Source: CAZWKQ01 sp964634005 (GTDB taxonomy: Bacteria > Bacteroidota > Bacteroidia > Bacteroidales > JACABE01). From it: a DNA stretch of 64,000 nucleotides. Where the stretch lies: NCBI GenBank assembly GCA_964634005.1, contig CAZWKQ010000010.1, forward strand, positions 37,310-101,309, written 5' to 3'. Under the pieces are notes generated by a model. It ran no database searches. It worked only from the letters and a program-made list of their open reading frames with translations, and was not told the DNA's origin. This document shows, piece after piece, positions 8,795 through 18,143 of the stretch. The translations under genes were made by a program, and so were the position numbers. The first letter of the stretch is position 1; each line of letters opens with the position of its first letter.

Positions 8795-9247
8795 TTATTT
8801 AAAAAGCAATTTTACAATTTTTTCGAGCCATTGAGCATCTACTTCATCAAAATTATTAAATTTTGTACTGTCAACATCAAGAACTCCAATTAAATTATTT
8901 TCATTATCGAAAACCGGTACTACAATTTCGGAATTAGAGCGGCTATCGCAGGCTATATGTCCCTGAAACTGATGAACGTCGGGGACTATAATAGTTTTTC
9001 TTTGATTTATTGCAGCCCAACAAACGCCTGTATCTTTTGCTAAAGTCATACAAGCCACAGGCCCTTGATAAGTTCTAACTATCAACTGATTATCTGTAAG
9101 ACAATAAAAGCCTGTCCAGAAAAAGTTTTTTAGTTTATAATGCAATAAAGCGACAATAGTACACATTCTTGCTTCTAAATTGTCGCTTTTTTCAGTTAAG
9201 TCTGAAATTTGCTTATAAACTCTCTGATAACGGAGGTTTTTATCCAT
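8795..9247 (-). CDS. Free methionine-(R)-sulfoxide reductase (GAF domain)
   Basis: A 150-residue single GAF-domain enzyme that reduces free L-methionine-(R)-sulfoxide. The three family cysteines are present with correct spacing: C66 (GPVAC), C76 (GVCWA) and C100 (HIACDSRSNSE). The offsets of 10 and 24 residues match those described for the E. coli enzyme. It sits between tnaA (14 bases upstream) and mntP (3 bases downstream). With manganese export alongside, an oxidative-stress role for part of this operon is plausible but inferred. Confidence 0.92.
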   Translation of the reverse strand: MDKNLRYQRVYKQISDLTEKSDNLEARMCTIVALLHYKLKNFFWTGFYCLTDNQLIVRTYQGPVACMTLAKDTGVCWAAINQRKTIIVPDVHQFQGHIACDSRSNSEIVVPVFDNENNLIGVLDVDSTKFNNFDEVDAQWLEKIVKLLFK

Positions 9248-9261
9248 TTAATTAAAAAAAC

Positions 9262-10638
9262 TTAAACTCTTTCCAATTCGACAGTGAAGTGTCGCATAAT
9301 TGGAGCTTCTCTTAATATTTTCAGTCCTTTGGTTATTTTTTCTCTTCTGTCGAAAACATTTTTAAGAGCTACAGCAACAACATTCATGTGATTATTGGTA
9401 TAAACTCTGCGTGGGATAGCCAAACGAAGCAGTTCTAATGAAGGATAGCGGTTTTCGCGTGTTATGGGATCTCTGTCGGCAAGCAATGTCCCTATTTCTA
9501 CACCTCTTACACCGGCTTCAAGATATAATTCTATTGCCAATGTTTGAGCAATGTATTGTTCTTTAGGTAAGTTTGGAAGAATTTTTTTTGCATCAACAAA
9601 TATAGCGTGACCTCCAATGGGTTTCTGAATTGGAATACCAAATTCTATAAGCTTTTCGCCCAGATATTCTACTTGTTTGATACGTGTTTCGAGATAGTCG
9701 AACTCTGTGCCTTCGTATAACCCTTGTGCAAGCGCATTCATATCGCGACCCGACATACCTCCGTAAGTAACATATCCTTCAAACATTATATTGAAGACAC
9801 TTGCCTTACGGAATAATTCTTCATCACGCATTGCAATAAAACCGCCCATATTAACAATAGCGTCTTTCTTGCTGCTCATAGTCATTGCATCGGCATAAGA
9901 GAACATTTCTTTTACAATTTCTCTTATGGTTTTGTTTTCGTATCCTTTTTCCCTTAATTTGATAAAATATGCGTTTTCGGCAAAACGAGCCGAATCGAAA
10001 ATAACCATTTTGCCGTATTTTTCGGCCATCTGTTTTACTTCTCTGAGATTTTGCATCGAAACAGGCTGACCTCCCGAAGAATTACAAGTAACAGTAACTA
10101 TAATAAACGGAATTTTTTCAGACGGCAATGATTTCAATACATTTTCGAGCTTATTAAGGTCGATATTACCCTTGAAAGGATGTATAATATCAGTATCGAA
10201 AGCTTCATCAATGGTGCAATCCATTGCTTTGGCTTTTCTAAATTCTATATGTCCTTTTGTAGTATCGAAATGTGAATTTCCGGGGATAAAATCGCCTGTT
10301 TTAATAAGTGCCGAAAAAAGTACATTCTCGGCTGCCCTACCCTGATGCGTAGGTAAGAAATATTCGAAACCAAGTATATTTTTAATGGCGTCTTTCATTT
10401 TATGATAAGAAGACGCACCGGCATAACTTTCATCTCCAAGCATTAATTCGCTCCACTGACGATCGCTCATGGCTCCTGTTCCCGAATCAGTCAGTAAATC
10501 AATATAAACTTGTTCGCTCTTAAGGTTAAATAAATTATATTTTGCTTCTTTAATCCATTGTTCTCTTTCTTCTCTTGTACTTCTTCTGATGGGCTCGACC
10601 ATCTTTATTTTATATGATTCTGCAAATGGTAAATTCAT
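9262..10638 (-). CDS. tnaA: Tryptophanase
   Basis: A 458-residue PLP-dependent beta-eliminating lyase that splits L-tryptophan into indole, pyruvate and ammonia. The Schiff-base lysine is K257 in MSSKKDA. DSARFAENAYF and PTHQGRAAEN are further family signatures. It resembles tyrosine phenol-lyase as well, but the substrate-selecting position that is arginine in that enzyme (VRSMERG) is isoleucine here (VRGVEIG), which favours tryptophanase. It heads the run tnaA-fRMsr-mntP-endonuclease-queD. A promoter and an AT-rich leader of about 165 bases with a short ORF lie upstream. Confidence 0.92.
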   Translation of the reverse strand: MNLPFAESYKIKMVEPIRRSTREEREQWIKEAKYNLFNLKSEQVYIDLLTDSGTGAMSDRQWSELMLGDESYAGASSYHKMKDAIKNILGFEYFLPTHQGRAAENVLFSALIKTGDFIPGNSHFDTTKGHIEFRKAKAMDCTIDEAFDTDIIHPFKGNIDLNKLENVLKSLPSEKIPFIIVTVTCNSSGGQPVSMQNLREVKQMAEKYGKMVIFDSARFAENAYFIKLREKGYENKTIREIVKEMFSYADAMTMSSKKDAIVNMGGFIAMRDEELFRKASVFNIMFEGYVTYGGMSGRDMNALAQGLYEGTEFDYLETRIKQVEYLGEKLIEFGIPIQKPIGGHAIFVDAKKILPNLPKEQYIAQTLAIELYLEAGVRGVEIGTLLADRDPITRENRYPSLELLRLAIPRRVYTNNHMNVVAVALKNVFDRREKITKGLKILREAPIMRHFTVELERV

Positions 10639-10706
10639 AACTGAGATTTATTTGAATAAAAAAATTGATTTATTAAAAAAAAAGAATAAAAAAAGATTTG
10701 TGTAAA

Positions 10707-10790
10707 CTATTGATAATTAAAACTATCTCTATCTTTTAGATTGAGTAAATGGAATTCTTTTATCGTTTTTTTTAAATCAAAACTCCTCAT
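10707..10790 (-). CDS. Possible leader peptide upstream of tnaA
   Basis: A 27-codon reading frame (starting MRSFDLKK, ending SFNYQ then TAG) lies in the tnaA leader. It begins about 13 bases after the predicted transcription start and ends 68 bases before the tnaA ATG. Its place mirrors TnaC leader peptides, but it has no tryptophan and lacks the TnaC Trp-Asp-Pro pattern, so it may be chance. The following 68 bases are very U-rich on the transcript. Confidence 0.25.
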   Translation of the reverse strand: MRSFDLKKTIKEFHLLNLKDRDSFNYQ

Positions 10791-10809
10791 AGAGAAACAA
10801 TTTCAATGG

Positions 10810-10843
10810 CAAAATTAGATATAAAACAAATACGAAAAACAAA
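10810..10843 (-). promoter_or_regulatory. Probable tnaA promoter
   Basis: On the minus strand, TAATTTTG (10817-10810) fits the -7 box and TTTG (10843-10840) the -33 box, with a 22-base spacer. Transcription would start near 10803, leaving a leader of about 165 bases before tnaA. Confidence 0.5.
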
Positions 10844-10887
10844 AAAAATAAAATTTTAATTTAATTTCGCTTAAAAAAAATATTATT

Positions 10888-12162
10888 ATGCTTAAAAGAA
10901 CTTTAATTATTGTGTTGATTTTCAACAGTTTTATTTTAAAAGCTCAATTCAACGAATTTTTTACGGATAAAACTTTACGTATAGACTATTTTCATTCAGG
11001 AAATTTCTATAACGAATATTATCGTATTGATGAACTTTACAAACTTAATTTTTGGGCTGGGACAAAAATAAACCTTATAGACACTCTTGATTACGGAGAA
11101 TTTAAAATTGAAGTATTCGACTCTGTGAGTGATAAGGTTATTTTTTCACATAATTTCTCTACTTTATTTGCCGAATGGCGCCATACAAAAGAAGGAAAAG
11201 AAAATTGCGGAAATTTTTCCGAAACAGTGTTAGTCCCATTTCCACAAAAAACGATCAAATTGAGATTTTCGAGCCGCGATTCATTGAATATTTGGCATAA
11301 AGTGGAGGAAGTTTTTATTAACCCAAAAACCGATTATATACAAACTCCTCCCAAAAAAATAAAAAATAAAGTTATAAATCTTCACACTTCAGGCGATTAC
11401 AGCAGTAAAATTGATATTGCAATAATTGCCGAAGGATATACAAAGAGCGAAGAAGAAAAAATGACTAAAGATTTTGAGAGACTGAAAAATTATTTATTGA
11501 ACTCTAAGCCTTTTAATGAAAATAAGAATAGATTTAACATATATGGTGTTTTATCTTTTTCTGAAGAATCGGGTATAACCGATCCTGTTAATAATCATAA
11601 GGTAAATACTGTTCTAAAAAGTAGTTTTAATACTTTCAATTCCGACAGATATTTGATGACAATGGAAAACAAAATATTACATAATCTTATAAGCGAAATC
11701 CCTTATGAACATATAATAATTATGTGTAATACATCAAAATACGGTGGAGGAGGCATTTATAACTTTTATGCAATTGTAGCTGCCGACAACAAAAACACTG
11801 ATTTCCTGCTTCTACACGAATTTGGACATTCTTTTGCCGGTTTAGGTGACGAATATTATGACTCAGATGTTTCTTACGACAATTACTACTCTTTAAACGC
11901 AGAACCATGGGAACCGAATATTACAACTTTAGTTGAATTCGATAAAAAATGGAAAAATCTACTGGACAAAAACACTCAAATACCTACTAAAGCTAACATC
12001 TACAATACCAATACAATAGGTGTTTATGAAGGTGCGGCATATTCATCTAAAGGATTTTACAGACCTTATTACGATTGTACAATGAAATCAATAAAATACA
12101 ACTCATTTTGTCCTGTATGTACTAATTCTATTCAGAAAATAATAGATTTTTATTCATTTTAA
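10888..12162 (+). CDS. Secreted M64-family metallopeptidase
   Basis: A 424-residue protein with a signal peptide (MLKRTLIIVLIFNSFILKA, cleavage before QFNEF). An N-terminal all-beta M64 domain covers about residues 25-150. The catalytic domain of the peptidase M64 family (named after the Clostridium ramosum IgA peptidase) has the zinc motif HEFGH (H310, E311, H314) followed by GLGDEYY. Four cysteines near the C-terminus may form disulfides. No T9SS tail is present, so it may stay in the periplasm or leave by another route. The substrate is unknown. A near-consensus -7 box (TAATTTCG) lies about 20 bases before the ATG. Confidence 0.87.
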   Translation: MLKRTLIIVLIFNSFILKAQFNEFFTDKTLRIDYFHSGNFYNEYYRIDELYKLNFWAGTKINLIDTLDYGEFKIEVFDSVSDKVIFSHNFSTLFAEWRHTKEGKENCGNFSETVLVPFPQKTIKLRFSSRDSLNIWHKVEEVFINPKTDYIQTPPKKIKNKVINLHTSGDYSSKIDIAIIAEGYTKSEEEKMTKDFERLKNYLLNSKPFNENKNRFNIYGVLSFSEESGITDPVNNHKVNTVLKSSFNTFNSDRYLMTMENKILHNLISEIPYEHIIIMCNTSKYGGGGIYNFYAIVAADNKNTDFLLLHEFGHSFAGLGDEYYDSDVSYDNYYSLNAEPWEPNITTLVEFDKKWKNLLDKNTQIPTKANIYNTNTIGVYEGAAYSSKGFYRPYYDCTMKSIKYNSFCPVCTNSIQKIIDFYSF

Positions 12163-12238
12163 GCTAAGATAAATTATAGCCATTTTACTAAAAAAGTAAA
12201 TCTAAACTATTGTAAACAACGACTTTATTTATAAAAAA

Positions 12239-12270
12239 AATCCCGATAAACTAGAAGTTTTATCGGGATT
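12239..12270 (-). terminator. Intrinsic terminator of the LruC-domain gene
   Basis: A perfect 12-bp stem (AATCCCGATAAA with TTTATCGGGATT) and an 8-base loop, followed on the minus strand by a run of eight T. It lies 20 bases past the stop of the 909-residue gene and may also stop the convergent M64 transcript, though less well. Confidence 0.8.
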
Positions 12271-12290
12271 CAATTATTTAGTCAGAGAGA

Positions 12291-15020
12291 TTATTTTCTT
12301 TTATTTACATCAGGTTTTATTGTCTTTTTCAAGTTTGATACAGGAGGAGTGAAAATCTTATTCATATTTCTGTATCCTGTAATATCTTTATACCAGTCGG
12401 CATATTGATTACCATCACTCATTACCCAATCGACAAAATATGGATAAGCTTCAATTATTGGAGTTTTTTCAATTGGATATTCAAAAGTATCATAAATATT
12501 TAAGGCCCAAGGGAGATTTTTTGAAGTTTTGTAGTATCTGTTACTTGTTGGAATGCTATTATCATCATAAGTGCCGAAGAAAGCAGGATTTACAAGTGCA
12601 GTAGGCGGATAATCGGGTAAATGAACTTCTTTATTTCTGTTTTTATTGACAATAATGAAAGGGTTGAAGTTTGCAATATCCAATTGTTCTTCTGTATAAG
12701 TATTTTTGGGATAAGTAATGTGAATTGTAATAGTAACAGGAGTAACATAAGGCAACCCGGGTGTTGTATTAACTCCGGTACCTACTCCGGGATGTTGCAG
12801 AACTTCAAAAGCATTATCAAAAACTATAACAGTAGGCTTATTCTGATTTAATTCAAAACCATTATTGCCAACATTAATATAATTTGATTTCAAAATATAA
12901 CCACTTGCAGAAATTTCATTAATATTTATTTGATTATTAGCAAATTGAAATCCAAAACCATTATTGAAACCGGCACCACTTGCCTTAAGAATAAATGTAG
13001 CATAAGTTTCAACCAATTTATTATTAGCATCAACAACATTTTTAAATCTGTAATCGACAACAACATCGTTCATATCATAATCGCCTTTGTTAGGCCAAGA
13101 ATCTTCAAATGCAAGAGTACCATAACCATTTGCAGGGAACATGTTATCGAATGCACGTGTAGAGTCGCTTGGATAATCATCATCCTGATCAATAACACCA
13201 TCACCGTCTGAATCAATAAAGATAGTATAAACAGCTTCGGAAACATCGCTTTGTGTCAATCCTGACTTTATTCCAATAGCTTTAACTGTTGCAGAAGCAT
13301 TGAGAGTAAATGGGTTGCTGTAAACAATACCATTAGTTAAACTTGGAGTGCTTCCGTCCAAAGTATATTTAATTTGAGCGTCGTTTGTAGCACTTGTTAT
13401 GCTGACATTAACCGGAGCATAATAGTTTCCTGCTATAGGATTAAATACAGGAGCAGCAACTTTTGTAACTATTGTGTGAGAACCTGTTAAATCGCTTTGA
13501 TTTGCAGAGCAATAAGCATCGTTTAATGTATTAACTGTATATGTTGTAGTATTTACCGGATTAACCGTAATATTTGCGGGGCTTGAATTTACATTAAAAT
13601 TAGTCCCATCAGATAATTGACCGCTCCAAGGTGCTGTTCCCGTTAGCGCAACAACAACTGAGTTGTCAGTACCTCCGGTAATATTGGCAGTAGGACGATT
13701 TCTGGAAGTAATAGTAGCACTTCCACTCATATTTAAAGTACAAGTACTGTGTAGATTAGTTGCTTTTACAGTATATGTACCGGCCGAATTTGCCGAAAAA
13801 GTTAAATTGCTACCGGTTCCTTTAATAGGCATACCCACAGCGTTTGAACCGTTGTATAGCTGGTATTCGTATTGATTGCCGTTTTGCGAGTTAGATAAAT
13901 TAATATTAGTGCTAATACCATCACAAATCGTAGCAGAACCTGAAACAGTATAAGCTACTAATCTGTAAACCAAAGTTGTAAGTGCAGCATCACTATACCA
14001 AGGTTCGTAACTGGCATTAGAAGTTATAGAATAAATACCTCCACAAGTATTACTTGCTATTTTTGGTCCTTTTGGAGTACCCCAGTAATTGTTTGTAACA
14101 TTAACGGTATTTTGAGAATATAAAGCCAATAAATAGTTGCCGTTAAAGACATTGTTGTAAATATTATAAACTCCACTACCTCTTATTCGCAAAGCATAAG
14201 ATGATGTATAAGTGCCTATAGTTCCACTGAATACATTTCCTGATATTGTATTGGTACCAACCAAATCCAATGTTACCAAACAATTGCCTTGCGGAAGCGG
14301 ATTTTGAGCTGCACCGGTATTACTAATATAGCTCATCCCTCCGGTAATTGTGGAAATAATATTGTTTGTAAATGTAAAATTTTTGGTATTTGTTGTTGAT
14401 GTACTTCCACCAAAAACTACAGCTTGACGAGGAACATTAGGCAATGTGTATTGAGCAGAGAACCCAACTCCTGAAGGATTTGCTCCAAGAAATGTTTGTC
14501 CGGTAAATTGATTTTTATTTATTACGATATTGTCCATACTTGCGTTATAAACGCCCATCATTGCAGCATCTCCTATTGCTTCAATAATATTATCCTCAAC
14601 TGTAACATTTGTATGAGAACCACCAAAATAAAATGCTGCCTTTTCAACTGCGGCAGTGCCATCTATACCCTTTATCGTAAAACCTTGCCCTATTGCTCCA
14701 AATCTTATTCCATTTACATTTGAAGTAATAAAAACACTGCCTGATAGTGAACCCGTTCCGACTATTATTGTATTTGATGCACCGCTTGTTGACAAAATGG
14801 TCAGATTACTCTTATTAATATTAACACTCTCGTTGTAACTTCCGGGACTAACTAATATTATATCTCCTGCAACTGCAGCATTAATAGCAGCCTGTATGGT
14901 TGTATAACAAGGACTGTTTCCTCCGCATAGCCCATCAGGACTTACGTAACGAGTAGTCTGAGATTTTATTCCTAAAACCGTAAATAACGATATTACAAAA
15001 AATAATGATATTTTTTTCAT
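12291..15020 (-). CDS. Large surface protein with parallel beta-helix, chitobiase-C-like and LruC domains
   Basis: A 909-residue exported protein (signal MKKISLFFVISLFTVLG, cleavage near KSQT). Residues of about 20-340 form a right-handed beta-helix (pectin-lyase-like repeats such as NITVNPVN and ITSNVNGIRF). About 345-530 are Ig-like repeats. About 530-605 resemble the chitobiase C-terminal domain (IKYTLDGSTPS). DSDGDGVIDQDDDYP is a calcium-loop linker, and about 630-890 match the LruC domain (FPANGYGTLAFEDSWP, DYDMNDVVVDYRF). The C-terminus (VNKRK) shows no T9SS sorting domain. It follows a small lipoprotein gene by 24 bases, and the two probably form an operon. Function is unknown; adhesion or glycan binding is a guess. 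Confidence 0.8.
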   Translation of the reverse strand: MKKISLFFVISLFTVLGIKSQTTRYVSPDGLCGGNSPCYTTIQAAINAAVAGDIILVSPGSYNESVNINKSNLTILSTSGASNTIIVGTGSLSGSVFITSNVNGIRFGAIGQGFTIKGIDGTAAVEKAAFYFGGSHTNVTVEDNIIEAIGDAAMMGVYNASMDNIVINKNQFTGQTFLGANPSGVGFSAQYTLPNVPRQAVVFGGSTSTTNTKNFTFTNNIISTITGGMSYISNTGAAQNPLPQGNCLVTLDLVGTNTISGNVFSGTIGTYTSSYALRIRGSGVYNIYNNVFNGNYLLALYSQNTVNVTNNYWGTPKGPKIASNTCGGIYSITSNASYEPWYSDAALTTLVYRLVAYTVSGSATICDGISTNINLSNSQNGNQYEYQLYNGSNAVGMPIKGTGSNLTFSANSAGTYTVKATNLHSTCTLNMSGSATITSRNRPTANITGGTDNSVVVALTGTAPWSGQLSDGTNFNVNSSPANITVNPVNTTTYTVNTLNDAYCSANQSDLTGSHTIVTKVAAPVFNPIAGNYYAPVNVSITSATNDAQIKYTLDGSTPSLTNGIVYSNPFTLNASATVKAIGIKSGLTQSDVSEAVYTIFIDSDGDGVIDQDDDYPSDSTRAFDNMFPANGYGTLAFEDSWPNKGDYDMNDVVVDYRFKNVVDANNKLVETYATFILKASGAGFNNGFGFQFANNQININEISASGYILKSNYINVGNNGFELNQNKPTVIVFDNAFEVLQHPGVGTGVNTTPGLPYVTPVTITIHITYPKNTYTEEQLDIANFNPFIIVNKNRNKEVHLPDYPPTALVNPAFFGTYDDNSIPTSNRYYKTSKNLPWALNIYDTFEYPIEKTPIIEAYPYFVDWVMSDGNQYADWYKDITGYRNMNKIFTPPVSNLKKTIKPDVNKRK

Positions 15021-15044
15021 ATTCTCTGACTATTTGATTTTTTA

Positions 15045-15410
15045 TTAATTGAAATTATAATTAATTGTATTTTGAGTTAAATTTATCTCAACACTTTTAT
15101 CAGCATATTGTAATTTAACTTTTTTCTCATAAGACGGTAATGTTACTTTTGAAGAATAAACCATATTAGCTTTTAATAAAGCCTTATGATATAAATTCCC
15201 GTTAGGAGACAATACTTTAACAACAGCATTAGCATTTCCCTTCAATATTAGCTGATATTCTTTGGTTGTTTTCCAATCGAAAGTTGGGCTTGCTGTAAGT
15301 TCATCCATAGATTGCGGCTTAGGTTTCACTGGCGGTTGGATTTCATCTTTTTTACAAGAAGCCAAAACAAACACAACCGACATTACTAATAAAAACAATT
15401 TTCTTTTCAT
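15045..15410 (-). CDS. Small lipoprotein of unknown function
   Basis: A 121-residue protein starting at ATG 15410 (MKRKLFLLVMSVVFVLASC), with a clear lipobox LASC whose cysteine would be lipidated. A longer in-frame start at 15464 puts a poor 18-residue extension before the signal and was rejected. After the cysteine come a proline-rich linker (CKKDEIQPPVKPKPQ) and a short beta-rich domain. It is the first gene of a two-gene unit with the LruC-domain protein, so it may anchor or assist that protein; this is inference. Confidence 0.75.
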   Translation of the reverse strand: MKRKLFLLVMSVVFVLASCKKDEIQPPVKPKPQSMDELTASPTFDWKTTKEYQLILKGNANAVVKVLSPNGNLYHKALLKANMVYSSKVTLPSYEKKVKLQYADKSVEINLTQNTINYNFN

Positions 15411-15626
15411 CTTTATAGACTTTATATATTTTAAACAATAACACCAAGACAAATAATATACCAAAAATATATACAGCTAAATATCAGGTTTTTATATAAA
15501 CATACTTTAATTACACGTCCCAATATTGGACAAATTTATCATTTTTGAACTCAACCTATTATATATTCTTGTCTTTTTTATACAAACTTACAAAATTAAA
15601 TAATAAGATAAAGCATTTATAATAAA

Positions 15627-18143
15627 CTAATTTTCAATATCTGACAAATCGGTTATATTAAGGCTTCTTAATGCATTGCCAATATTAGTCGATTTTATAA
15701 TTATCTCCTTTTTTTCGCCGGGCAATAAATCGAAAAAATTATCTGAAAACTCAGTATTTTCGATACTTTCAAGCATAATATCTTTAGCTAATATATTTGA
15801 CTGTAATGTAATAACGGCTTTATCAATAGCTATTCTCTTTGTACTAATATTTATTTCAGGTTTCTTAAGTTCTAAATTTTTGGGAGAAGCAAAGAAATAT
15901 AGCTCCCTGCAGATTATAGAATCTTCATCCCATAGCTCGGCAACTAATAAAGAATTGTTTTTGTACTTATTCAACTTAAAAGCTGTAGTGTCGTTTTCCC
16001 ATATTTTTTCCGAGAAATTTTCTTTTATTTTAATATTAGGCAAAATAGTGTCCCAAAGAAGATTACCATCAAAGTCAATTTGCTTGATAATCAGTTTATT
16101 TTTATCAAAAGCTTTATTATCGCTTATAACCCAAAGCTGTATTTTTTCATTTTCATTAAACGACAGTATAACACTTTCAAACATTTTTTTTGCGGTAAAA
16201 TAAAGAGCTTTGGGATTTTTATAGAAATCAACTGACGACCACGAAACAACAGGCCAACAGTCGTTCAATTGCCAATATAAAGTTCCCATACATCTTGGCA
16301 TAGCCCTGCGATGTGAACCAATGGCAATTTTCATTCCTCTTGCCTGCAAAAGCTGACTAACATAAACATAAAGTGCCAGATCAGCAGATTTTTTGTAGTC
16401 TCTTTTCAAATATTCATCAATAGTTTCAAATCCTGTAGGATGTTTCTGGTGGTTTTTCAATTGCGGAGAATAAAAATACAATGCAGTATCATCGATAACT
16501 CTCTTTAAAGTAGAAATTTGCGGGAAAGATTGAAATCCATATTCCGACATAAATCTACCTGTTTTTTCAATATATTTCTCAAAAGGTTCCATACCCCACC
16601 AAACGCCCCAATAGTGCGAATCGCCATGAGTCATACTTTCTTTTCTGCCCCAGCCGAATTTGGGAGATGAACTGATATAATCAGATTTTAAATTCAGTTT
16701 TTTTATTGTTCGTGGTAAAATATTATCAAACAAATACTTATAATCATTCCAAATTTTTATAGAATCTAATTCAGTATAATTGAATTGTTTTTGCCAACCC
16801 CAATTGTGCCATCCTTCGTCAATTTCATTATTTCCACACCATAAAGCTATGCAAGCATTGTTTCTTAAACGTTTTATATTATCAATAGCTTCATTTTCAA
16901 CATTTTCAATAAAATTGCTATCGCCCGGGTACATATTACAAGCAAACATAAAATCCTGCCAAACAAGAATTCCATTCCGATTGCAAAGACTGTAGAAATA
17001 ATCGTTTTCATAAATACCTCCACCCCAAACTCTCAACATATTCATATTGGCATTTTTTGCTTTTTCGATTATATCTTCATAATCATTATTGGTAACTTCT
17101 GTCGGGAAACTATGCAATGGAACATAATTTGCACCCTTTATAAAAACGGGCTTACTATTAACCTTGAAATAAAAACTTTCGCCAATACTGTCTTTTTCTT
17201 TAATTAATTCAATTTTTCTAAGACCAATTTCAAAATTCTTTTCATAAACAGTTCCTTGATTTCTTTTTATTAATAATCCGAAATTGTACAGATACGGATT
17301 ACCCGTTCCATTTGGCATCCATAGTATAGGATTTTCGATATTATAAGGCAGTTTTATAATATTTTTTCCTTTGGTAATTTTAATTTTTTTTAAAAGTATT
17401 CTCGAGTTTGAATTATTATCAATGAGTTCAATCCAAAGCCTATTATTTTTTTCTGAAGAAAGCTCAATTTCAAGCTGCAGTTCAGCAGATTTGCTATTGA
17501 TATTTAATTGGTTAAAAAAAACGTCTTCTACTCTAATATTATCGTATGCAATTAGTTTTACGGGCTTCCATATTCCGGTAGTTAATAATTTTGGTCCCCA
17601 GTCCCACCCGTATTGATATTGTGCTTTTCGTGAAAATGCTCTTGAATCGGGTAATGAATAAGGCAGTTTAAGAGCATTAAGGCTATCTTTTATAACCGGA
17701 GAAGTAAAAACCAACAATAAAATATTGCTATCAGGTTTTAAATATTTTTCAACATGAAATTCCCAAACTCTAAACATATTATCTGTTGTACCCAAAAATT
17801 TATTGTTCAAATAAATATCGCAATGGGTATCAAGCCCTTCAAATCTTAGAATTACATTCTTTTTCGATAAAAAAGTGTCGGAAACATTAAAATTACATTT
17901 ATAATTCCAATTTTTCCGATTCAAAGTATCCAGCTTGACTTCATTATCGGCATAAAAAGGATCAGGGATTAAATTATTGCTCATTAAATCGGTATACTGG
18001 CAACCGGGCACTTTGGCCTTGTGCCAATTATCGGTTTTATTTTCACAAAAAAACCAATTATCAGCAATTAATTTTTCAAATGTCTGTGATTTCAAACAAT
18101 GATTAAATGCAAAGAAAAACAGTAAAATAAATAGTTTTTTCAT
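15627..18143 (-). CDS. Glycoside hydrolase family 2 beta-mannosidase
   Basis: An 838-residue exported protein (signal MKKLFILLFFFAFNHCLKS). The N-terminal GH2 sugar-binding domain covers about residues 25-190, followed by Ig-like and TIM-barrel domains. The acid/base glutamate is E440 in WCGNNE and the nucleophile is E534 in SEYGFQ, both in the beta-mannosidase form of the family. GWDWGPKL near residue 180 is also typical. It would release terminal mannose from mannan or N-glycan fragments in the periplasm. It overlaps cutC by four bases (ATGA) and ends the recQ-ompH-cutC run. No SusCD pair or other glycan gene is adjacent. Confidence 0.9.
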   Translation of the reverse strand: MKKLFILLFFFAFNHCLKSQTFEKLIADNWFFCENKTDNWHKAKVPGCQYTDLMSNNLIPDPFYADNEVKLDTLNRKNWNYKCNFNVSDTFLSKKNVILRFEGLDTHCDIYLNNKFLGTTDNMFRVWEFHVEKYLKPDSNILLLVFTSPVIKDSLNALKLPYSLPDSRAFSRKAQYQYGWDWGPKLLTTGIWKPVKLIAYDNIRVEDVFFNQLNINSKSAELQLEIELSSEKNNRLWIELIDNNSNSRILLKKIKITKGKNIIKLPYNIENPILWMPNGTGNPYLYNFGLLIKRNQGTVYEKNFEIGLRKIELIKEKDSIGESFYFKVNSKPVFIKGANYVPLHSFPTEVTNNDYEDIIEKAKNANMNMLRVWGGGIYENDYFYSLCNRNGILVWQDFMFACNMYPGDSNFIENVENEAIDNIKRLRNNACIALWCGNNEIDEGWHNWGWQKQFNYTELDSIKIWNDYKYLFDNILPRTIKKLNLKSDYISSSPKFGWGRKESMTHGDSHYWGVWWGMEPFEKYIEKTGRFMSEYGFQSFPQISTLKRVIDDTALYFYSPQLKNHQKHPTGFETIDEYLKRDYKKSADLALYVYVSQLLQARGMKIAIGSHRRAMPRCMGTLYWQLNDCWPVVSWSSVDFYKNPKALYFTAKKMFESVILSFNENEKIQLWVISDNKAFDKNKLIIKQIDFDGNLLWDTILPNIKIKENFSEKIWENDTTAFKLNKYKNNSLLVAELWDEDSIICRELYFFASPKNLELKKPEINISTKRIAIDKAVITLQSNILAKDIMLESIENTEFSDNFFDLLPGEKKEIIIKSTNIGNALRSLNITDLSDIEN

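Noticed and set aside
9262..10638. Tyrosine phenol-lyase rather than tryptophanase
   Set aside because: The key Arg of tyrosine phenol-lyase (MERG) is replaced by Ile (VEIG), as in tryptophanases.
15676..16203. 175-residue reading frame opposite the beta-mannosidase gene
   Set aside because: Antisense to conserved GH2 coding sequence, with hydrophobic, low-complexity translation.
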